64,000 nt of DNA from Pelobates cultripes (lineage: Eukaryota; Chordata; Amphibia; Anura; Pelobatidae), in NCBI GenBank assembly GCA_933207985.1, contig OW240918.1, positions 19,165,673 to 19,229,672 on the forward strand. The letters are read 5' to 3'. Position 1 is the stretch's first letter; the number at the start of each line of letters is the position of its first letter. Below, in pieces: positions 58,406 to 64,000 of this stretch. The notes beneath the pieces were generated by a model. That model had not been told where the DNA came from and ran no database searches. It saw nothing but the letters and a program-made list of their open reading frames with translations. The translations under genes and the position numbers were made by a program.

Positions 58406-60938
58406 GCAAAATAAAACTAATTTTAAACAGCAACATCCCACATTGATAGCCTGTTCATTAATTGATTCTCAGTTAAAGAAATGTACAGTTTAATGTTTAA
58501 TTTATTGTCTCACACTACTTTGCTCCTGATGAACTCAGATGTATTGAGAAGCCATAGAATCGCATAACATAAGAGTAGGCAGCAAAACATATGGGAAACG
58601 TATCGTGGAAATGATAATGCTGAGAAAAATGTACATGTACAGTGTTGTATATAATGTGTTAAAAAATCATTGTATATCTGCAATCTTACTTGTTTTTCAA
58701 TTCTTGAAGAGGAATACATAAAGTTTTTGACTGCTACTTAGATAATTATTACATTAGTCATGTTACTAGTATAACTAGTATATACAGCCCAGCAATGCCC
58801 TTTTGGCCATTACTTATCTCAAGTTCCAGAATGGAGCACTTCAAAATGTCTTGTAGTGTGGGAGTGACACTCGAAACAGAGATCATACCACTTACTTAGC
58901 CTAGAAGGGGTTTCACACACGCAAACCATTCAGACTCCTAGTTCTCAACTAACAAAGGTTAGCCTCTTGGAGACATAGAGACCTGTTCAATTTCTTTACA
59001 TTTGAGAAGAATTTATGATTGTTAATCATGGTTCTCCATTTATCTTGAATTTCTCTGAAGTATTAATGCACTTGAACCAGCATGGACAAGACTATTACTC
59101 TACGACTCCATTTACTCAATAAGAGTGAAAAAGCAGGAGTTTTCTTCACTGAGCTATGCAGACGTGTAGGTGACACCGTCCCCCAGAAAACAAAGTAGGG
59201 TTTTAAACTCTGTGGTTAATCAGGGCACATCAAGCACCATAAAATCACTTTACATTTACTTAGTGAAAAGAGGAAAAAATAAGATGCAATGTATTCCGAA
59301 GAAAGAACAAGATAAGGGAGTAAGAGAACTGAAAAACCAACAGTGCATGATGATTTGTTCTCAATCAGGTTCATGAAGCACTTCAGTAACAAGAAAATCG
59401 TTTTATATAGAACTCTGGAGCCTTTGCTTCCTACAACTTCACTTAGATTGCTTTTAATATACATTTTTTAGAGCACATACATCAGTTTTCCATTGTTGGA
59501 CTGGGTAAAAAAAAAAAAAAAAAACAACAACAAAAAACACATTTCAGCAGGGAGACCCGAGCAAGTGTACTCAAAGATGGACTTATGTACCTTCCCAGAG
59601 AAGCGCTGCATATACTTTCCAAATCCAACTCTTTCCTTAAGAGCATGTTACGGTATATGTGAATTTATCTCCTTGGTGTCTTTATAGTTATACCAAATAA
59701 AAAGTGAATAGTATAGCATTATATCATTATGATTTATGAGCATCACATTTACCAGTCTGCATTCACGCACGTTGTAGTCTATCATCAAATTGAAATTCCC
59801 TTTTGTTATATAATTATAAGTTCTGTGATTAAGCTTTTTCCCTTCTGACGTTATTGCCTTTTGGCAGTCACCTTCTGATGCCGTTTTAATTCATTTGCCT
59901 CTGTAATAATACATTCATTTATATATTTTTTCCCTTCTGTAACTCAAGGCAGATTAAATATTGTACCTAAACAGACTAATTAATGGGTTAGGGACTGTTA
60001 ACCTGAATTCTGGAAGCACAACCATTAACTTTAATCCATTAATCATGATCTGCTTCAAAACACAATTTCTTCAAAACTGTAATCTTTTAAAAGCAGATAA
60101 GCTTTTTAAACATTTTTTACCTAATAATGATAATGATATCAAAAGGCAAGCTAAGGATTTTATTAATTATACAAAGTCTCCTCAGATACATTGCAAAAGG
60201 CAAACAAATCACATCTTATTCTATATCACTCAGAGGATATGAAATATATTAATTATATATTACTTATATAAAATTAATTATATAATTATATATAAAATAA
60301 AAAAATTGGTGGGGTGGAGTACCTTGAAAGTATTCTTTCAAGGTACAATACTACTGTCGCTCTGTCCTTTCCTTTGGGACAGATATGAATAATGAGTGAA
60401 GGTGTATTTCACAGAGAGTACAAGGTATATATGTATGGATTCAGTCACAGAAACTCATAGGCAGGGTAAGACTGCTTAAGTTTCACACAAAATGTTGCGT
60501 CATACTTGCATCAGTCAAGCTAACCTCTCTTTAAATCACCGAGCCCAGCTCTTCTGAATTCTGCTCCTGTTTACATGTGACTCTGCAATCCATTAGCATT
60601 TGTGGACACTTACACTGCTACATTAATGACATTTTAGAAGTTTTTGGCAAAGCATTATCCCCATTATCACCAACCATGTATCACATTTATAGATCCTACA
60701 CAGTCTCAGGCAGCCCACTCCTTTTACATGCAGACAGCCTCTGTTAAAAAGACACACAGAAGTCAGTATGGTATGGAGGCTGTCTTGCTCATAATGTCTC
60801 TATAATGCATTTATTTTATTTCTATTTTACACTGTGGTTTGTAAAGCTGTGTCTAGTGTGTGTAACACTGTTGTGTGTTTGTAGCACAAGTCCCTGTCAC
60901 TAAAATGAAGGATACCATATTTCCCTTAGAAATATTCT
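58406..60938. other. Anonymous AT-rich DNA
   Basis: Contains an A-run at 59507-59525, a (TA)-rich palindromic block at 60243-60300 and a perfect 11-bp inverted repeat at 60319-60344 (TACCTTGAAAG ... CTTTCAAGGTA). No gene seen. Confidence 0.45.
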
Positions 60939-61067
60939 AAATTCCAAAGGTTTCACGGAGTAGTGCAAATAGGAAGGACTTTTATTCAGGAGCAGGAGAA
61001 CAAAACTCTTGAATAAAACTCCTTTTTTGACTTTTTTTTGCACTGCTCTGTGAAGTCTTTGTAATTT
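60939..61067. mobile_element. Short MITE with inverted ends
   Basis: AAATTCCAAAGGTTTCACGG and TAGTGCAAA on the left are inverted on the right as TTTGCACTGCTCTGTGAAG and TCTTTGTAATTT. The middle has the inverted pair ACTTTTATTCAGGAG / CTTGAATAAAACT. 129 bp. Confidence 0.65.
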
Positions 61068-61494
61068 GATTTTTATTACAGCGTCTTCACAGTAAAAAGC
61101 ATCAATTTTTTTACCACAACCTCAATAAAAGATCACTGTGCTGAAAAGGTCATTCTGGAACATTGTTTCTTTGTATGAGAATCGGTTGGAGGCGGAACCA
61201 GGTTTCCTGTGCACCGGAGGTTAATTACTGTTCCTCCTTGTATCATTTTAAAATGAAGGCTATACATACAGTTATCATTCTAAACTGTACTTTCCCATCA
61301 CACAAGTAATCAGTCCAATAGCACTACACGTCTAGATTGGCCACATTGAGCATTCATACTTTTAACAATTTCCCATAGTTCAAAGTGTTATGCATGTGTG
61401 TACATACAGACATGATGACATCTCATAATATAACCACCCATTGCAATTATTTCAAGGAATGCAGCATATCTACGAGGTCAAAACCTATCAAATG
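61068..61494. other. Anonymous DNA
   Basis: Mixed-composition spacer; no gene or repeat ends seen. Confidence 0.4.
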
Positions 61495-61531
61495 CATTAA
61501 AGTTGCATTGGTGCCTGGAGTGTCCCTTTAA
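61495..61531. mobile_element. T2-like MITE remnant
   Basis: TTAAAGTTGCATTGGTGCC joined directly to TGGAGTGTCCCTTTAA. Both edges look like T2 termini, so this is probably a copy with nearly all of its interior deleted. Confidence 0.5.
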
Positions 61532-61869
61532 ATCTTATTGCAAAGTTATTTCATTTGGGATATAAAAAAAAGAGAAACTGCACATAGTGCAATACAGTAG
61601 CAGCTGAGATTATTAATAATTATATATCTCGATACAATATTTATATTTTTATCAGATTAGTATTTTCTCTAAGTGTAACACAGTTAATGTTTTATATGCA
61701 CTGTACTACCGAATCCATCTGTTACTTTTCTCCAGAAAAAGCATTTATATTCCATTCACAAATTCAGCAGATATATCCTCTGCAAAGTCTGAAATTATTT
61801 ATAAACACTTTATTTAATAATTTAATAATGTAACCTCCCTAAGTAACTTCTATTTCAAAAACTTGTCTC
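61532..61869. other. Anonymous AT-rich DNA
   Basis: No gene or repeat ends seen. Confidence 0.4.
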
Positions 61870-62130
61870 TTGCTTTCTCTTAAAGGGCCACACTCTACTC
61901 TCACCTCCAGTTCTAATATGTGTCCTCCATGTTGTTTGGTTGCTATCCCGTTCAATGCCCTTCCATTTGTGTTTTTATACCCCAACTACTCTAGACTGTA
62001 AACATGTTTGAGCCGGGTCCTCATCAATCTATTGTTTCTTTGTGTAATTGTTCATTGTGTAATTGTCTCATTTGTTGTTAAATGTACCTCTTTTTAATAT
62101 TGGCGCTATATAAATACCAAAATAATAATA
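61870..62130 (+). mobile_element. L2-like LINE 3' UTR with (AAT)n tail
   Basis: Ends TATTGGCGCTATATAAATAC then (AAT)n, like the tail at 23480-23530. TAGACTGTAAACATGTTTGAG (61993) corresponds to the AGCATGTAAGCTCATTGAGC part of that copy. No coding region left. Confidence 0.7.
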
Positions 62131-62414
62131 ATAGAAACATAGAAACCTAGAATGTGACGGCAGATAAGAACCATTCGGCCCATCTAGTCTGCCCAATTTA
62201 CTAAATACTTTCATTAGTCCCTAGCCTTATCTTATAGTTAGGATAGCCTTATGCCTATCCCACGCATGCTTAAACTCCTTTACTGTGTTAACCTCTACCA
62301 CTTCAGCTGGAAGGCTATTCCATGCATCCACTACCCTCTCAGTAAAGTAATACTTCCTGATATTATTTTTAAACCTTTGTCCCTCTAATTTAAGACTATG
62401 TCCTCTTGTTATGG
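62131..62414 (-). mobile_element. CR1-like LINE 3' end
   Basis: The octamer tail (ATAGAAACATAGAAACC) directly abuts the (AAT)n of the L2-like element. It extends through the 3' UTR into the coding C-terminus and is truncated near 62414, where an (AATAATCAT)n tract (62414-62444) begins. Confidence 0.85.
62227..62412 (-). pseudogene. LINE reverse transcriptase, extreme C-terminus
   Basis: An open frame with TRGHSLKLEGQRF and WNSLPAEVVEVN, ending at the natural stop (TAA at 62227-62229). It preserves in one frame the segment that is out of frame in the copy at the window start. It is a short fragment with no catalytic core. Confidence 0.8.
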
Positions 62415-62444
62415 TAATAATAATCATAATAATAATCATAATAA

Positions 62445-63815
62445 CTTAACAGGAATATCTCATTTTAAAGACATGAAGAAGGTTCAACTAGTTGAATTTG
62501 ACAAGTGACAAAATGTTGAGGGATCTGCCCTGCCTCAAGTTCATTTAACGAGCCACAAAAAGTTAGTTTTGTTGGACTTTTAGTTTGGATATAAGTCAAT
62601 GTGTGATATTCTTCTACAAATAGGCGAGTATTCAGCTTGTATTAGAAGTTAGGTGAAAGACAAAGTAGCACATTCCATAAAGAGAGCAGAATGTGGGTAC
62701 AGTGATTTAGGTTGATGTTTAAAGATTTGATTAGTGAGGAGAACCGAATATCACGTGTCTCACTTGGAATTAATGACTGACAGTAGTATAGGGTGTAAAG
62801 TGTTTAATTTTTTCTTATTTTTTTATATTTTATTTCTTGAATACATCCAGAGTCAATCCAGATCTTTACAGAATGAAAGAAGCTATGAATTATGGGTGAA
62901 GCATTTATATTGTAAAGGGAGCAGTAGCAAGAGATAATTAGGGTGAGAGATGAATGAAACTCTATCTCTCTTCCTATATGTACGTGCCACCTGTGCCTTG
63001 CCCTTTCAAATGAATTCTTATTAAGGTGAATATACAGTCACCCTGCACTGATATGATATGATGGTAATAGACCCATCAAACAATTCTTTTGGGTGGAAAA
63101 ACGACTGAAATGGCTTTGCGCCTGTAAAAATCACAAAATACATACATATAAATTAATCCCAGAGCATTTCAAAATTCACCTCCCTCCTTTACACACATTC
63201 TTAGCTTAGGATGTTTTTTTTCCAAAGGGAACTATGCTGACAAAGACCAGAAATTCATATTTAATTCACTGGCAGGTTTATCATAATAGAAACCAGAAGG
63301 CAATCTGTCTATTTAATCCCTGGTTCATTTGATAGTCTAATCTTTACACATAATATAAATAACAATCATGTTTTATGTTTTGCCATGTCTTGTTTTTTAA
63401 CAAGCGATACATTGTTAACATGTAAATTAAGTTAGTGGCAATATAATTGACTCAGTAGCTGATTGACCAATACTGCGTTTCACAGCTGAATTTTTCATAC
63501 CAAATAATTCTCAGAGGTATTGTTCGAGAGAAGACACTTCACTCGAATTGGTTCTGCTTAATAAAACACCTTAATTCTATTGGGTAATTTATTGATGAAC
63601 GAACAATTAAGAAAACGCAGCTCATCTGTTTTCCATCACTGTGTAACAGGAAACTCATTGATATATTAAATCTCTCATCACCTCACTATTAATAATTCAG
63701 CACTGCTGTTTTATGTCAATTTATCAGAGTCCCATGACACTCACATCTTTCTATAAATGTACTACTGAATGTATATTGCTACAGAAAATTAACAGCTGAA
63801 CCCCAGCTTTGGTAA
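62445..63815. other. Anonymous DNA, possible conserved segment
   Basis: No gene seen. The stretch 63230-63780 is free of recognisable transposon ends and dense in TAAT/ATTA words, so it may be worth testing for conservation (see findings). Confidence 0.4.
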
Positions 63816-63823
63816 ACCTAAGC

Positions 63824-63959
63824 CAGGGATAGGCAACCTTTGGCACCCCAGATGTTGTGGACTACATCTCCCTTGATGCTTTGCCAACACTGTGGCTGTA
63901 AGAGCATTATTGGAGATGTAGTCCAAAACATCTGGAGTGCCGAAGGTTGCCGACCCCTG
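63824..63959. mobile_element. hAT-like MITE with 8-bp duplication
   Basis: CAGGGATAGGCAACCTTTGG at the left and AAGGTTGCCGACCCCTG at the right are inverted ends. The flanking 8-mers ACCTAAGC (63816-63823) and ACCAAAGC (63960-63967) match at 7 of 8 bases, as expected for hAT insertion. Inner arms (GGACTACATCTCCC / GGAGATGTAGTCC) also pair. 136 bp, no ORF. Confidence 0.85.
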
Positions 63960-64000
63960 ACCAAAGCCATGACAACAAGCACAGCAGTATTTTTCAAGAA

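Overview
This 64 kb window is repeat-rich, AT-rich vertebrate DNA, most likely intergenic or intronic sequence from a frog (anuran amphibian). The evidence is repeats I recognise as typical of anuran genomes: a CR1-like LINE with an octamer 3' tail (seven pieces), about a dozen TTAA-flanked MITEs of the T2/Kolobok type, Tc1/mariner copies, palindromic MITEs, foldback hairpin arrays and L2-like LINE tails ending in (TAA)n. I cannot name the species. I found no host protein-coding exon, tRNA, rRNA or CRISPR array; every credible coding signal belongs to a transposable element.

Layout. 1-14.4 kb: a CR1-like 3' end, a T2-like MITE, a strand-asymmetric minisatellite, a 2 kb composite element carrying CA/TA microsatellites (8.36-10.35 kb), a T2-like MITE split by a CR1 copy, and a palindromic MITE whose loop holds a perfect 52-bp copy of sequence lying 2.1 kb upstream. 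14.4-30 kb: old LINE reverse-transcriptase fragments, CR1 and L2-like 3' ends, an L2-like tail split by a Tc1/mariner element, and further T2-like MITEs. 30-34 kb: pyrimidine-rich minisatellite, a 1.29 kb hairpin-rich MITE with a TG minisatellite, a hAT-like end and two TTAA elements. 34-38.7 kb: anonymous DNA, a deleted Tc1 copy and a hinge-type repeat. 38.8-41.7 kb: a foldback hairpin array interrupted by an L1 insertion. 42-45.3 kb: a T2-like MITE, LINE tails and a 1,002-bp solo LTR. 46-64 kb: two copies of one composite repeat (with and without a microsatellite block), T2-like MITEs, a third Tc1 copy, hinge-type repeats, an L2-like tail abutting a CR1 tail, and a hAT MITE.

The only intact gene-like reading frame is the L1 ORF1 at 39933-40982 (minus). 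It sits in a 2.0 kb element with a perfect 15-bp target-site duplication, polyadenylation signal and A-tail but no ORF2. This arrangement resembles the ORF1-only 'half-L1' (HAL1) elements of mammals and is the best candidate here for something undescribed. The second is the local-sequence capture in the MITE loop at 14.1 kb. The elements form no pathway; the window is best read as a record of nested insertions whose relative ages can be ordered. All family assignments come from reading the sequence by eye, without database searches.
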